From the NCBI GenBank assembly GCA_017644325.1, contig JAEPLS010000003.1, positions 1-64,000 of the forward strand: DNA of 64,000 bases. The letters run 5' to 3'. This DNA is from Prochlorococcus marinus CUG1438. Lineage in GTDB: Bacteria > Cyanobacteriota > Cyanobacteriia > PCC-6307 > Cyanobiaceae. Made by a program: the position numbers and the translations under genes. Below the pieces are notes generated by a model, which was not told the origin of the DNA, did not search any database, and saw nothing but the letters and a program-made list of their open reading frames with translations. Shown here in pieces: positions 8,257 to 17,539 of this stretch (positions are counted from its first letter, which is position 1; each line of letters begins with the position of its first letter).

Positions 8257-9453
8257 ATGACGCCTGAAAGGCTTGGATTACTTTGGGGAATAACTGTATT
8301 CGCAGGTGCTTGTGCTCGATTATTTTCTTCTTTAACAGGATTTCCTAGTGTTGTTATTTTATTGCTTTCTGGATTACTTATAGGAAGATCAGGTTTAGGA
8401 CTGGTTGAGCCTTTAGATCTTGGACAAGGTCTTGAAACTATTGTTGGGCTTCTAGTCTGTTTGGTTCTATTTGAAGGGGGACTAAATTTAAAACTGCCTG
8501 AGGGGAATATAAGAAATACTGTTTTGAAAATTTCGTTGGTAAGACTTTTTATTTCATTATCATCTGGAATTTTTATTGCTCATTGGCTGGCAGGCCTCTC
8601 ATGGCAAGTTGCAGGAATATATAGTGCCATCGTTCTTGCTACTGGACCAACAGTTGTCTCTCCATTAGTGGAACAAATAAAATTAGCTTCCCCCCTCTCA
8701 GAAGTTTTAAAAGCTGAAGGGTTATTGCTTGAACCAATTGGCGCAGTACTCGCACTATTGCTTTTAGAACTGACTTTAGGAGACCTACGAGGGATTAACG
8801 AAGTATTTATAGCGTTAATGCAAAGATTAGGGGGAGGAGTTTTAATCGGATTAAGTGCAGGATGGTTGCTATCAGAAATTTTAAAAAAAATAAAAAATGA
8901 AGCCTCATTTGGTATAGAGCTTCAAGTCACCCTTGGATTCATTTTCCTTGTGTATGGAATTTGCGAATATTTTTTGCCGGAATCAGGCTTGCCGGCTTCT
9001 GTAGCGGCGGGTTTTATTGTAGGCAAAAGAGAAGTTATAGATAAGGAGAGATTGGATAATCTAATAGGTGAATTAGCTCAATTAGCAATAACAGTTCTGT
9101 TCCCTCTTTTGGCTGCTGACGTTTCTTGGGGTGAATTAAGTCCGCTTGGCTGGGGAGGTATTGTTTGCGTTTTAATGTTGATGGTAATTGTTCGCCCTAT
9201 TTCAATAGGGATAGCAACAATGGGAAGAGAATTGAATTTAAAAGAAAAAATATTTTTAGCCTGGTTAGCACCAAGAGGTATTGTTACTGCAGCGGTAGCA
9301 TCTCTTTTTTCTATAAGGTTAGAGCAGGCTGGTATCCTTGGGGCTGGCCGTCTCCAAGGTTTAGTTTTTCTTACTATATTAATGACAGTAGGAATTCAAG
9401 GTCTCTCAGCCAAACCTTTATCAAAGAGTCTTGAATTAGAACAAAAAATATAA
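8257..9453 (+). CDS. Cation/proton antiporter (CPA superfamily, NhaP-like)
   Basis: A 398-residue membrane protein with about 12 hydrophobic helices and no cytoplasmic tail, fitting the monovalent cation/proton antiporter superfamily. Family-like segments are LLIGRSGLGLVEPLDLG near the N-terminus, LFEGGLNLKLPE, ATGPTVVSPLVEQIKLA, and LAWLAPRGIVTAAVASLF near the C-terminus. Where classic CPA1 proteins have a TDPVAV-like sequence, this one has TGPTVVS, so ion specificity (Na+ or K+) cannot be assigned. It stands 164 bases after the hli gene and converges on gltX with 7 bases between the stops. Confidence 0.85.
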   Translation: MTPERLGLLWGITVFAGACARLFSSLTGFPSVVILLLSGLLIGRSGLGLVEPLDLGQGLETIVGLLVCLVLFEGGLNLKLPEGNIRNTVLKISLVRLFISLSSGIFIAHWLAGLSWQVAGIYSAIVLATGPTVVSPLVEQIKLASPLSEVLKAEGLLLEPIGAVLALLLLELTLGDLRGINEVFIALMQRLGGGVLIGLSAGWLLSEILKKIKNEASFGIELQVTLGFIFLVYGICEYFLPESGLPASVAAGFIVGKREVIDKERLDNLIGELAQLAITVLFPLLAADVSWGELSPLGWGGIVCVLMLMVIVRPISIGIATMGRELNLKEKIFLAWLAPRGIVTAAVASLFSIRLEQAGILGAGRLQGLVFLTILMTVGIQGLSAKPLSKSLELEQKI

Positions 9454-9460
9454 TTTAAAT

Positions 9461-10894
9461 TTATTTAAGACATCTTTCAATTCGAGATCTATCAGTTTTA
9501 CTCTCAGAGAAAAGCTCCCAACTTTGTATTAAATCTGGTCCACTGAGAGATCCAAAAAAGGCTACTCTCAATGATTTCATTAATATCCCTTTTTTAACAT
9601 TATGCATTTTAGAGATTTCGTTTATTATTTCTTTGGCTTTATCTTTATCTAGTTTTGAAGTGTTTTGCTCAGTTAAATAATTTAAGATTAGTTTTAGAGA
9701 TGCTTTGCTATCATCTTTTTCCAAAAAATCTTGGCCTTCTTTTTGAATCGTAGGTATTAAGAAAAAGGGTTTTGATTGATCAATGGAATCTTTCAAAAGA
9801 GTAATAGAGTCTCTAAGCAAAATTGCTAATTTATAAGCCCATTCTTGAGACGGCGGTACCCAACCATTATCATCCCAGTATTTCTTCATGATCTTACTTA
9901 ACTCTATTGATTCCATTCTTTTTATATATTGAGAATTAATCCAGTTGAGTTTTTCCCAACTAAATTTAGCTCCAGCTTTATTTATGTCTGATAAGTCAAA
10001 AATTTCAGATATCTCATCAAGTGAAAGTATCTCTCTCTCGGCAGATTTTGGAGACCAACCTAAAAAGGCCATATAATTTGATAAGGCCTCAGGTAAATAT
10101 CCCAACTCTCTAAATTCGTCAATTGAAGTAACGCAATCTCTTTTAGATAATTTTTTACCGTCACTATTCAGTATTAGGGGTGTATGTGAAAAAGTCGGCA
10201 AATTAAAATTTAATGCTTTATAAATTAATATTTGTTTTGCAGTGTTCGAGATATGATCTTCACCCCTTACAACATGAGAAATATTCATGAAATTATCGTC
10301 CACTACAACTGCAAGATTATATAAAGGATCTCCAATCTCATATCCCTTTGCCCTTCTTGACAAAACTAAATCACCACCCAAGTCTTTCCCTTGCCATTTG
10401 ATTTCGCCTCTTATTTGGTCTACCCATTTAATTTCAATTTTTTCATCAATCTTAAACCTTATTACTGAAGTCCTCCCTTGGGATATGAATGTTTCTATTT
10501 CTTCTTTTGAAAGACTTCTGTGTCTATTGTCATGCCTTGGAGGTAATCCTTTCTTTTTTTGTTCTTCTCTTAATTCAGAAATTTCATTTTCAGTTGTAAA
10601 GCACCTATATGCAGCTCCACATTCAATTAGCTTTTTGATGTAACTTTTGTGAATCGAAATTCGTTCACTTTGATTTATAGGTTCTTCATCCCATTTAAGT
10701 CCAAGCCATTTCAATCCCTCTAAAATATTTTTTGTATATTCAGATTTAGATCGAAGAAAATCCGTATCTTCTATCCTGATGAGAAACTTTCCGCCTATAT
10801 TTTTTGCATACAACCAGTTAAATAAGGCTGTTCGAGCTGTTCCAATATGAAATAAACCCGTCGGACTAGGGGCGAGTCTTAATCGTTTTTCCAA
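9461..10894 (-). CDS. gltX: Glutamyl-tRNA synthetase
   Basis: GltX charges tRNA-Glu, and in cyanobacteria the product feeds both translation and the C5 pathway of tetrapyrrole synthesis. The 477-residue class I synthetase has the HIGH element as FHIGTARTA (residues 16-24) within RLAPSPTGL, and the KMSKS element as KLSKRD. Length is normal for a bacterial GluRS. It starts 17 bases downstream of tRNA-Asp on the same strand. hemL in this window uses a later intermediate of the same C5 pathway. Confidence 0.97.
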   Translation of the reverse strand: MEKRLRLAPSPTGLFHIGTARTALFNWLYAKNIGGKFLIRIEDTDFLRSKSEYTKNILEGLKWLGLKWDEEPINQSERISIHKSYIKKLIECGAAYRCFTTENEISELREEQKKKGLPPRHDNRHRSLSKEEIETFISQGRTSVIRFKIDEKIEIKWVDQIRGEIKWQGKDLGGDLVLSRRAKGYEIGDPLYNLAVVVDDNFMNISHVVRGEDHISNTAKQILIYKALNFNLPTFSHTPLILNSDGKKLSKRDCVTSIDEFRELGYLPEALSNYMAFLGWSPKSAEREILSLDEISEIFDLSDINKAGAKFSWEKLNWINSQYIKRMESIELSKIMKKYWDDNGWVPPSQEWAYKLAILLRDSITLLKDSIDQSKPFFLIPTIQKEGQDFLEKDDSKASLKLILNYLTEQNTSKLDKDKAKEIINEISKMHNVKKGILMKSLRVAFFGSLSGPDLIQSWELFSESKTDRSRIERCLK

Positions 10895-10911
10895 ATTTCT
10901 TTAATAAGAAA

Positions 10912-10985
10912 CGGGACCGACGGGATTCGAACCCGCAACTTCCGCCGTGACAGGGCGGTGCTCTAACCAGTTGAACTACGGTCCC
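10912..10985 (-). tRNA. trnD: tRNA-Asp (anticodon GTC)
   Basis: The minus strand folds as a 74-base cloverleaf. The acceptor stem pairs GGGACCG at the 5' end (10985-10979) with CGGTCCC (10919-10913), leaving discriminator G at 10912. The anticodon GTC is at 10951-10949 inside the loop CTGTCAC, flanked by a CCGCC/GGCGG stem, and the T arm holds GGTTCGAATCC. Discriminator G suits tRNA-Asp. The 3' CCA is not encoded. Confidence 0.97.
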
Positions 10986-11135
10986 AGAATTTTGGTTCTA
11001 AAATTTATTAGAACGCTATTCTAAAATTATCAGATCATAGTGTTTAATTAATGTTGTTGTAATAAAAAAATTTTATTAATTTTAGGATTTTAAAGAAAAT
11101 GTAAATTTAAGAGATACCAGTAGATAAATAAGTAT

Positions 11136-11330
11136 TTATTTTTGGGGTCTAAACCCCGCAGGTTCTATCAACCTGACTTGGTTACCTCTTGCTGTGAATT
11201 CTCTACCTTGGTCACTTTGTACTACAACTCTCCCACCAGATTTAACTCTGATGACTCTTGCACGAACCCATCCTAAAGCTGCTGATTCGAGGACTTTAAC
11301 TACGTCCCCAGGTTGAAGATCTAACTCCAT
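11136..11330 (-). CDS. Small SH3/KOW-like conserved cyanobacterial protein
   Basis: A 64-residue product beginning MELDLQPGDVVKVLESAALG. The spacing of small hydrophobic strands and glycines (LQPGDVVKV, ARVIRVKSGGRVVVQ, ARGNQVRLIEP) suggests a small beta-barrel of SH3 or KOW type, as in several short cyanobacterial regulatory or complex-associated proteins. I do not recognise a specific family. It lies between the tRNA-Trp and tRNA-Asp genes on the same strand, 35 bases from tRNA-Trp. Confidence 0.75.
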   Translation of the reverse strand: MELDLQPGDVVKVLESAALGWVRARVIRVKSGGRVVVQSDQGREFTARGNQVRLIEPAGFRPQK

Positions 11331-11365
11331 TTTATAAAAAAATGATTTACATAATGTTGATCAAA

Positions 11366-11438
11366 CGCGTCGTGGAGGACTTGAACCCCCGACATCAGGT
11401 TTTGGAGACCTGCGTTCTACCAACTGAACTAACGACGC
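11366..11438 (-). tRNA. trnW: tRNA-Trp (anticodon CCA)
   Basis: The minus strand gives a 73-base cloverleaf. The acceptor stem GCGTCGT (11438-11432) pairs with ACGACGC (11373-11367), with discriminator G at 11366. The anticodon loop reads CTCCAAA, so the anticodon is CCA, with a CAGGT/ACCTG stem; the T arm has GGGTTCAAGTCC. 3' CCA is not encoded. It follows rplS on the same strand. Confidence 0.97.
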
Positions 11439-11491
11439 ATTAAATAGATTATAAGCGCCATTGTGACCAATAAGGTTGTAAATTTACAACT

Positions 11492-11962
11492 TTAACGATC
11501 AAAGCGTTGTTTTACGCGAGTAGCTTTTCCTACCCTATCCCTTAGATAGAATAACTTAGCTCTTCTTACTTTACCTCTACGTTCAACTTTTAGAGAGGCA
11601 ACTTGTGGACTATGTAGCATAAATACTCTTTCAACACCTATGCCTTGGAAAATTCTTCTAACGGTAATTGTCTGGTTAATACCCCCATGTCTTTTCGCTA
11701 TGACAACTCCCTCGTAAGGTTGAACTCTTTCTTTGTTGCCCTCTGTAATTTTTACTCCAACTTTAACGGTGTCTCCAACATAAATCTCAGGTAATTCTTT
11801 TTTTAATTGCTCATTCTCGAATTCTTCAATAAGGTTTGAAACGCTTAATGTTTTAGTGGTTTCAGAAACCAAGTCCCCCCCTTGTTGTTCGACTGACACA
11901 TCAATTGATCCGTCAGCTTTACTACCGGTTTCTAATTCAATTTCTAGTTTCTCTTTGGCCAT
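11492..11962 (-). CDS. rplS: 50S ribosomal protein L19
   Basis: L19 sits at the 30S-50S interface. The C-terminal 110 or so residues are a clear L19: [47 protein letters not shown] and [13 protein letters not shown]. The 156-residue product is longer than the usual roughly 115 residues because of an acidic, low-complexity N-terminal extension of about 42 residues (rich in Glu, Ser and Gly). The ATG at 11962 is the only sensible start for the open frame, but an internal start cannot be excluded. tRNA-Trp follows downstream. Confidence 0.96.
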   Translation of the reverse strand: MAKEKLEIELETGSKADGSIDVSVEQQGGDLVSETTKTLSVSNLIEEFENEQLKKELPEIYVGDTVKVGVKITEGNKERVQPYEGVVIAKRHGGINQTITVRRIFQGIGVERVFMLHSPQVASLKVERRGKVRRAKLFYLRDRVGKATRVKQRFDR

Positions 11963-11994
11963 TTGGGTCTTTATTGTCCTACAAGTTCTATATC

Positions 11995-12303
11995 TTAACC
12001 TTTTGACTCGCCTTTAGTAACCTTTTTGGTAAATGAAATTGTTTTTGAAAACATTTGGAATCCTGTTATGAGCATCCATAAAACTCCAAGGGAATTCAAA
12101 AATACATATACCAATTCTCCATTATCTCCAAGCCATTCGCCCTCATGGAGTGACATTAACCAATGAACTTGGTCTCTAGAATAACCTAATAAATCTTTTG
12201 AAACCCTATAAAGTAGACCAGTAATTGAAGATATAAATAATGGAAGAAAAATCCAAGGTGCCAAAGCCTTATGAAATTGCCTAGAATTAGATAAAAGTTT
12301 CAT
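11995..12303 (-). CDS. PepSY-associated small membrane protein
   Basis: A 102-residue protein with two hydrophobic segments, about residues 14-32 and 65-85. The opening pattern [25 protein letters not shown] and the middle [13 protein letters not shown] resemble the PepSY-associated transmembrane helix family, where a His sits at the start of the first helix and HEGxxLG lies between helices. Function is unknown; related proteins occur with iron reductases. It lies 32 bases upstream of rplS on the same strand and is divergent from map. Confidence 0.7.
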   Translation of the reverse strand: MKLLSNSRQFHKALAPWIFLPLFISSITGLLYRVSKDLLGYSRDQVHWLMSLHEGEWLGDNGELVYVFLNSLGVLWMLITGFQMFSKTISFTKKVTKGESKG

Positions 12304-12395
12304 TCCTGTTTCCTATTGTTTATTGATAGATTTAAGATGGCCAAGTTAATAATGGCTATCTTGAAGATATTTATCTATTACTATTATTTATTCCA

Positions 12396-13235
12396 ATGAA
12401 TTATTTTGCAGATCTTTTATTAAATAAAAATAATTCCATCGCAAATGATCAAGTTCCTTTTATCCAGAGGAGAAGAGGTATCGAAATAAAATCTGCACGT
12501 GAAATAAATTTGATGAAAAAATCTAGCAGGATAGTAGCAACAGTTTTGAGAGAAATCAATAATCTAATTGAACCTGGAATGAGCACAAAAGATTTAGATG
12601 ATTTCGCAGAAAAGAGGATAAAAAGTTTCGGAGCAGTGCCAAGTTTCAAGGGTTATCACGGTTTCCCCTCTAGCATTTGTTCTAGTATTAATAATGAGGT
12701 TGTACATGGGATACCAAATAAAAATAAAATAATTAAAAATGGTGACTTAGTTAAAATTGACACAGGAGCATATTTAGATGGATTCCATGGGGATAGTTGC
12801 ATAACAATATGTGTAGGAAAAGTTAGCTCAAAAGCCCAAAATCTTAGCGATGTGGCTTATGAAGCTTTATATGCGGGACTTTCAAAAATCAAGGCTGGAA
12901 ATACGCTCCTTGAAGTTGCTGGCGAAATTGAAGATATTGTTAAAAAAAATAGCTTTAGTGTTGTTGAAGATTACACAGGCCATGGAGTTGGAAGAAATCT
13001 TCACGAAGAACCCTCCGTATTCAATTTCCGAACCAAAGAATTGCCAAATGTAGTTCTCCGTGAAGGCATGACATTAGCCGTAGAACCTATAGTTAATGAA
13101 GGGACTAAATTTTGTAAGACATTAAATGATAAATGGACCGTAATAACTGTAGATGGAAAATTATCTGCGCAATGGGAACATACAATAGTTGTTTTAAAAG
13201 ATGGGATCGAAATATTGACAGATAGAGATTTTTAG
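12396..13235 (+). CDS. map: Methionine aminopeptidase, type I
   Basis: Map removes the initiator methionine from new proteins. All five metal ligands of the family are visible: D122 and D133 ([14 protein letters not shown]), H196 (TGHGVGR), E230 (AVEP) and E261 (QWEH). The 279-residue length reflects a roughly 25-residue N-terminal extension before RRRGIEIKS, as in other cyanobacterial and plastid type I enzymes. It converges on the SDR gene with 3 bases between stops. Confidence 0.96.
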   Translation: MNYFADLLLNKNNSIANDQVPFIQRRRGIEIKSAREINLMKKSSRIVATVLREINNLIEPGMSTKDLDDFAEKRIKSFGAVPSFKGYHGFPSSICSSINNEVVHGIPNKNKIIKNGDLVKIDTGAYLDGFHGDSCITICVGKVSSKAQNLSDVAYEALYAGLSKIKAGNTLLEVAGEIEDIVKKNSFSVVEDYTGHGVGRNLHEEPSVFNFRTKELPNVVLREGMTLAVEPIVNEGTKFCKTLNDKWTVITVDGKLSAQWEHTIVVLKDGIEILTDRDF

Positions 13236-13238
13236 AAA

Positions 13239-13958
13239 TTAAGATTTGTATTTGTAGATAATTTTACAATACAAAAAATTAAGAAATTCTTTTAGTGGGA
13301 AAAGTAAGTATGTTAAAGGGTTTGGACTAATTATTACTAGGTAACTTTTTGCATTAGCTAAATCATAAATTTTTTCAGATACAAATTTGGGACTCATAAC
13401 TCCAATTGGATTAAGTTCTGACTTGAAGGGACCTAAGATGATTTTTTTAATAATTAATTTTTTCTTAGTATCTTTGTCCATAAGATTTTTTTTGAATGAA
13501 ACTAATTGTCCAATAAGGGATTTACTTATCTCATATGATGGGTTGAGGGCTGGCAATATTTCTGCTTCAGATGTGTTGATCCAAATCTCCTTTCTTATTA
13601 ATGACTTATTTTTTCGGGCAATGTCTTCAAATAAATTCAAAAATTTAAAGTTGCTTAATGCATTTATTTCGATTGAATTTTCGTAATTGGTATTTTCTCT
13701 ACTCAGATTGTAAATACCGTGGTTCAGAATTAAAATATCTATTTTTTTTAAATACTTAGTTAATTTATATTCTTTCCCACATTCCCATTTAATCCATTCA
13801 TTAGGAGATTCAAGATTTACTGCAGAATCAGTCTTTCTATGAGAAAATCCAATCACTTTATATCCCTTATTACGAAACAACTTCGTTAGTTCCTTTCCTA
13901 GCGTGCCTGATGCTCCTGTAATACCAACTGTTTTCCCTTCTCTAATTGAATCTATCAT
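13239..13958 (-). CDS. Short-chain dehydrogenase/reductase (SDR) family protein
   Basis: A 239-residue Rossmann-fold protein. The nucleotide-binding TGASGTLGKEL lies at about residues 14-24, NHGIY marks the NAG-like motif of the SDR family, and SYEISKS supplies the YxxxK catalytic pair with an upstream NTSEAE serine region. The C-terminus (NFLYCKIIYKYKS, preceded by a hydrophobic LTYLLFPLKEF) suggests membrane contact. Substrate cannot be told. It is convergent with map and starts about 150 bases from the DRTGG gene, which faces away. Confidence 0.8.
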   Translation of the reverse strand: MIDSIREGKTVGITGASGTLGKELTKLFRNKGYKVIGFSHRKTDSAVNLESPNEWIKWECGKEYKLTKYLKKIDILILNHGIYNLSRENTNYENSIEINALSNFKFLNLFEDIARKNKSLIRKEIWINTSEAEILPALNPSYEISKSLIGQLVSFKKNLMDKDTKKKLIIKKIILGPFKSELNPIGVMSPKFVSEKIYDLANAKSYLVIISPNPLTYLLFPLKEFLNFLYCKIIYKYKS

Positions 13959-14106
13959 TTTGTTTGAATTAAATGAAATACCAAAGAACTAAAATAAATT
14001 TATCTAAAAAAATATATATTTATTTGATTAAAACTCATAAATAAATATTTGTTTAGTTCTAAAAATAATATTATCTTGAACTTATGGACAAATAACTTTA
14101 ATAATT

Positions 14107-15216
14107 ATGAGTGATATATTGTTAATTGGTTCATGTGAGCCATTTAGTGGTAAGTCTGCATTGGTTCTTGGGATAGCAAAAAGACTTTTACAAGAAAAAA
14201 AACAAGTACGTATAGGTAAACCTTTAGCAACATGTATTGAACTTACTAACCTGCCTTCAATGTCCTATGAAGGCTTAATAGATGATGATGTTAAGTTTAT
14301 TGGATCCACATTGAATATCGAAGAGGATAATTTAATTTCCTCAGTAGGATTGTTGGATAATATATCAGCAGAAAAAAGAATTTCAAATAAAGACTTACTT
14401 CCAGGGAAAGGGTTTGATCAAATTGAGCGTTTAGTTAATGATGATTTTAAAGGATTAAATATTCTTGAAGCAGCTGGCAGTCTTCATGAAGGGATGATTT
14501 ATGGCTTAAGTCTTCCACAACTTGCTGAGTGTTTAGATGCAAAAGTCTTAATTGTGAATTTGTGGGAAGATTGTAAAAGTGTTGATGCATTACTTGATGC
14601 GAAAAAACAATTAGGAGACCATTTGGCTGGAGTAGTATTGAATGCAGTTTTGCCTCAAGAAGTCGAAAAAGTAAAGAATGAAATAATACCCTCTCTAAGA
14701 GACATGAATATTGAAGTATTTGGAGTAATGCCTAAATCACCACTGCTAAGAAGTGTCACCGTTGGTGAACTTGTAAGAAGACTAAACGCCAAAGTAATTT
14801 GTTGTCCTGAAAAAGATCAATTACTTGTTGAGACATTAAGTATTGGTGCAATGGGTGTGAATTCTGCAATGGAATTTTTCAGAAGAAGACGAAATATGGC
14901 TGTAGTTACTGGAGCTGATAGAACTGATATTCAACTTGCGGCTTTGGAAGCTTCGACTCAATGTCTTATTTTAACTGGTTTGGGAGAACCTCTATCACAA
15001 TTGATTCATAGAGCAGAAGAATTGGAGGTGCCAATTTTAAAGGTGGAATTAGATACTCTTGCCTCTGTAGAAATTATTGAAGAAGCTTTTGGACATGTCA
15101 GAATACATGAATCAATTAAGGCATCTTATGCTATTCAATTAGTTCAGGAAAATGTAAATTTAAAAGGAATTCTCGAAAAGATAGAATTTCCCTGCAATTT
15201 TTCAGATAAATGCTAA
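14107..15216 (+). CDS. BioD/Pta-N-like ATPase with DRTGG domain
   Basis: A 369-residue protein with two parts. The N-terminal half is a P-loop domain (GSCEPFSGKSAL near residues 7-18) of the BioD/CobQ type, like the N-terminus of long phosphotransacetylases. The C-terminal part (about 220-340) is a DRTGG domain: VVTGADRTDIQLAAL then CLILTGLGEP. No phosphotransacetylase catalytic domain follows, so it is a stand-alone regulator-like version. DRTGG domains are thought to bind ligands; function here is unknown. The next gene begins 25 bases on and is probably cotranscribed. Confidence 0.82.
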   Translation: MSDILLIGSCEPFSGKSALVLGIAKRLLQEKKQVRIGKPLATCIELTNLPSMSYEGLIDDDVKFIGSTLNIEEDNLISSVGLLDNISAEKRISNKDLLPGKGFDQIERLVNDDFKGLNILEAAGSLHEGMIYGLSLPQLAECLDAKVLIVNLWEDCKSVDALLDAKKQLGDHLAGVVLNAVLPQEVEKVKNEIIPSLRDMNIEVFGVMPKSPLLRSVTVGELVRRLNAKVICCPEKDQLLVETLSIGAMGVNSAMEFFRRRRNMAVVTGADRTDIQLAALEASTQCLILTGLGEPLSQLIHRAEELEVPILKVELDTLASVEIIEEAFGHVRIHESIKASYAIQLVQENVNLKGILEKIEFPCNFSDKC

Positions 15217-15241
15217 TTTCAAATATAGGAACCATTTTATT

Positions 15242-15754
15242 TTGAGTCGCTCTTTAGATCTACCAGCAACAGAAGGCGTTGATGCATTAGCTCAAGAACT
15301 CGCAAAACTCCAAGATAATGGGAAAAGGAGGATTGCTTTTTTGGGGAGCAGACATGTACCTGTCGTCGACGTCCATTTGATTGAGTTGATAGCAAGGTCC
15401 TTAGCAGAAGAAGGGCATAACATCCTTACATCTGGCTCTCAAGGGGTTAATGCAGCGGTTATTCGGGCAGTTTTAGATATTAATCCATCATTATTGACTG
15501 TTTTATTACCTCAAAGTCTTGATAGACAAATACCTGAAATTAAAGATCAACTTGAAAGGGTCATACATTTGGTAGAAAAAAGTGAAAATGATGAATTGCC
15601 CTTGCCACTTGCCAGTAGTCTTTGTAATCAAGAAATAATTTCAAGGTGTGATCAATTAATATGCTTTGCCTTTCACGATAGTGAAACCTTGTTAAATAGT
15701 TGTAGATGTGCAGAAGAGATGGGGAAAATGGTTAGTTTGTTATTTTTTGATTAA
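15242..15754 (+). CDS. DprA/Smf-like Rossmann-fold protein without DprA core motifs
   Basis: A 170-residue product translated from a TTG start at 15242, the first possible start in the frame. The sequence RIAFLGSRHVPVVDVHLIELIARSLAEEGHNILTSGSQGVNAA resembles the Rossmann-fold segment of DprA/Smf and lysine-decarboxylase-like proteins (G-S-R near the start, SGGA-type GSQGVNAA later), so databases often call it a DNA recombination-mediator-like protein. It lacks the N-terminal helix domain and C-terminal winged helix of true DprA. It sits 25 bases behind the DRTGG gene, suggesting a shared role. A function in DNA uptake is not supported by sequence alone. Confidence 0.72.
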   Translation: MSRSLDLPATEGVDALAQELAKLQDNGKRRIAFLGSRHVPVVDVHLIELIARSLAEEGHNILTSGSQGVNAAVIRAVLDINPSLLTVLLPQSLDRQIPEIKDQLERVIHLVEKSENDELPLPLASSLCNQEIISRCDQLICFAFHDSETLLNSCRCAEEMGKMVSLLFFD

Positions 15755-15820
15755 ATAAATCTATTACCGTTTACTTAAATTTAATTTATGCTAAAAATAA
15801 TCTTGAGTTAAAAATTAAAG

Positions 15821-16318
15821 ATGGCAGAAAGCTTTTCATTTGATGTGATTTCTGATTTTGAGAGACAGGAATTAGTTAATACTTTAGATCAAGTAAAAAG
15901 GGAAATCTCTCAGCGTTACGATCTGAAAGGAACAGATTCGATAGTTGTTTTAGATAAAGAAAATATTTTTATTACCACTAATAGTGAACTAACCTTAAAT
16001 GCGATAAATGACATAATTCGACAAAAATCAATAAAAAGAAATTTATCTTTAAAGATTTTTGACTATGGAGAAATTGAGATAGTGAGTGGAAACAAAATTA
16101 AGCAGACCATCCTTTTAAAACAAGGCATTAAACAAGAGATAGCAAAAAAAATCAGTAAAAATATTAGAGATCAAATTAAAAAAATTAATGTAAGTATCAA
16201 TGGAGAAACGCTCAGGGTGACAAGTAAGAGCAAAAATGATCTTCAATTAGCAATTAAGCTTCTTAGTGAATTGGAAGAGTCTTTGAACATTCCTCTAAAG
16301 GCTAATAACTTTAGGTAA
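15821..16318 (+). CDS. yajQ: YajQ family nucleotide-binding protein
   Basis: A 165-residue product with the YajQ opening SFDVISDFERQELVNTLDQ and the segment SQRYDLKGTDS, both diagnostic for this UPF0234 family. The fold is two ferredoxin-like halves; one Xanthomonas homologue binds cyclic di-GMP and some bind nucleotides or tRNA. Length is normal. It follows the DprA-like gene after 66 bases and precedes a small unknown gene by 26 bases on the same strand. Confidence 0.93.
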   Translation: MAESFSFDVISDFERQELVNTLDQVKREISQRYDLKGTDSIVVLDKENIFITTNSELTLNAINDIIRQKSIKRNLSLKIFDYGEIEIVSGNKIKQTILLKQGIKQEIAKKISKNIRDQIKKINVSINGETLRVTSKSKNDLQLAIKLLSELEESLNIPLKANNFR

Positions 16319-16344
16319 GATCATAAAAAGACAATTTTAAAAAT

Positions 16345-16551
16345 ATGGCAGATTATCCAGAATCTCTTATTAAAGAATTATCTTTGAAGGTGAAAGAATA
16401 TCCCCGTTTTTCAAATGGAGAAATAGAGAAATTTTGTTGGATGGCAGTTCATGAGCACAAGCATGGAGTTTTGCCCTCTGAATATGATATTAGGGAGATA
16501 GATGAGGACCTTTATTTACAGCTTTTGCAGGAATTTAAATCCAATATTTAA
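16345..16551 (+). CDS. Small conserved-looking protein, unknown function
   Basis: A 68-residue acidic product with ATG start, no signal peptide and no membrane segment. It contains WMAVHEHKHGVLPSEYDIREID; the closely spaced histidines could bind a metal, but nothing else supports that. The predicted structure is mostly helical. I recognise this type as a short cyanobacterial hypothetical protein without known function. It lies 26 bases after yajQ, so the two are probably cotranscribed. Confidence 0.65.
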   Translation: MADYPESLIKELSLKVKEYPRFSNGEIEKFCWMAVHEHKHGVLPSEYDIREIDEDLYLQLLQEFKSNI

Positions 16552-16662
16552 AAAAAATATTTATAATTACCTCTTCAATTATTAAAAAAATATTTTAATT
16601 AAATGGCTTATACATGCACTAATTAGTGTATTTAAATATGATTAATTAAAAGAAAAAATTTA

Positions 16663-17466
16663 ATGTCAACATCCTTTAAAAACGTCACGCCAACTGGACC
16701 TGGTGGAACAGCAACATTATTGATTGTATTATCCTTTACTGGCTTTCTTTTGCTGACCCAAGCTCTCTTCGTTGTCCCATCTGGACAAGTTGCAGTAGTC
16801 ACTACACTAGGTAAAGTAAGTGGCCCCTCTAGAAGAGCTGGTTTAAACTTTAAACTTCCATTTATTCAGTCTGTATATCCATTTGATATTAAAACTCAAG
16901 TTCAACCAGAAAAATTTGAAACTTTAACTAAAGACCTTCAGGTTATCAGGGCGACAGCAACTGTTAAGTATTCAGTAAAACCCAACGAAGCAGGAAGGAT
17001 TTTTGCAACAATAGCAAGTAGAAATAGCGATGTTTATCAAAAAATTGTTCAGCCATCTTTACTTAAAGCCCTGAAATCAGTTTTTTCTCAATATGAGCTA
17101 GAAACAATAGCTACTGAATTTGCTGTAATTTCTGAGAAAGTTGGTGATACTGTTGCTCAAGAACTTAATTCATTCGATTATGTAGATGTTAAAAGTTTGG
17201 ATTTAACTGGATTAGAGATAGCTGAAGAATATAGAGCAGCTATTGAACAAAAGCAAATAGCTGGTCAGCAGTTACTAAGAGCTAAGACAGAAGTAGAAAT
17301 TGCTGAACAAGAAGCACTTAGATATGAAACACTAAATAGAAGCCTCGACGATCAAGTGCTTTTCAAATTATTTCTTGATAAGTGGGACGGCAGTACTCAA
17401 GTTGTTCCTGGTCTACCAGGTTCAGAAGGAGGAAGTCCTCCAGTAATAGTAGGTGGTAGAAGATAA
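16663..17466 (+). CDS. Prohibitin-like SPFH/Band 7 protein
   Basis: A 267-residue membrane-anchored protein. One N-terminal hydrophobic helix (about residues 18-38) precedes an SPFH domain: VPSGQVAVVTTLGKVSGPSRRAGLNFKLPFIQSVYPFDIKTQ, split here only for description. A coiled-coil stretch (EIAEEYRAAIEQKQIAGQQ onward) follows, as in prohibitins. These proteins form ring-like oligomers that bind FtsH-type proteases or organise membranes. The C-terminus ends in a Gly/Pro-rich tail. The Synechocystis prohibitin is the closest match I can recall. It converges on hemL. Confidence 0.9.
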   Translation: MSTSFKNVTPTGPGGTATLLIVLSFTGFLLLTQALFVVPSGQVAVVTTLGKVSGPSRRAGLNFKLPFIQSVYPFDIKTQVQPEKFETLTKDLQVIRATATVKYSVKPNEAGRIFATIASRNSDVYQKIVQPSLLKALKSVFSQYELETIATEFAVISEKVGDTVAQELNSFDYVDVKSLDLTGLEIAEEYRAAIEQKQIAGQQLLRAKTEVEIAEQEALRYETLNRSLDDQVLFKLFLDKWDGSTQVVPGLPGSEGGSPPVIVGGRR

Positions 17467-17495
17467 TTATTTACAAGTAATTTTTTACAACAACT

Positions 17496-17539
17496 AATCA
17501 TTTATATAATTTCCATAGAACAAAATTATGTAAATGATT
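17496..17539. terminator. Inverted repeat between the prohibitin gene and hemL
   Basis: A perfect 9-base inverted repeat, AATCATTTA at 17496-17504 and TAAATGATT at 17531-17539, with a 26-base loop, lies at the convergent junction and includes the hemL stop region. It could act as a two-way terminator, but the arms are nearly all A/T and the loop is long, so support is weak. Confidence 0.3.

Noticed and set aside
10995-11014. GTTCTA...TAGAAC palindrome upstream of tRNA-Asp
   Set aside because: Short AT-rich stem with no run of T; could be a processing hairpin, but the evidence is too weak.
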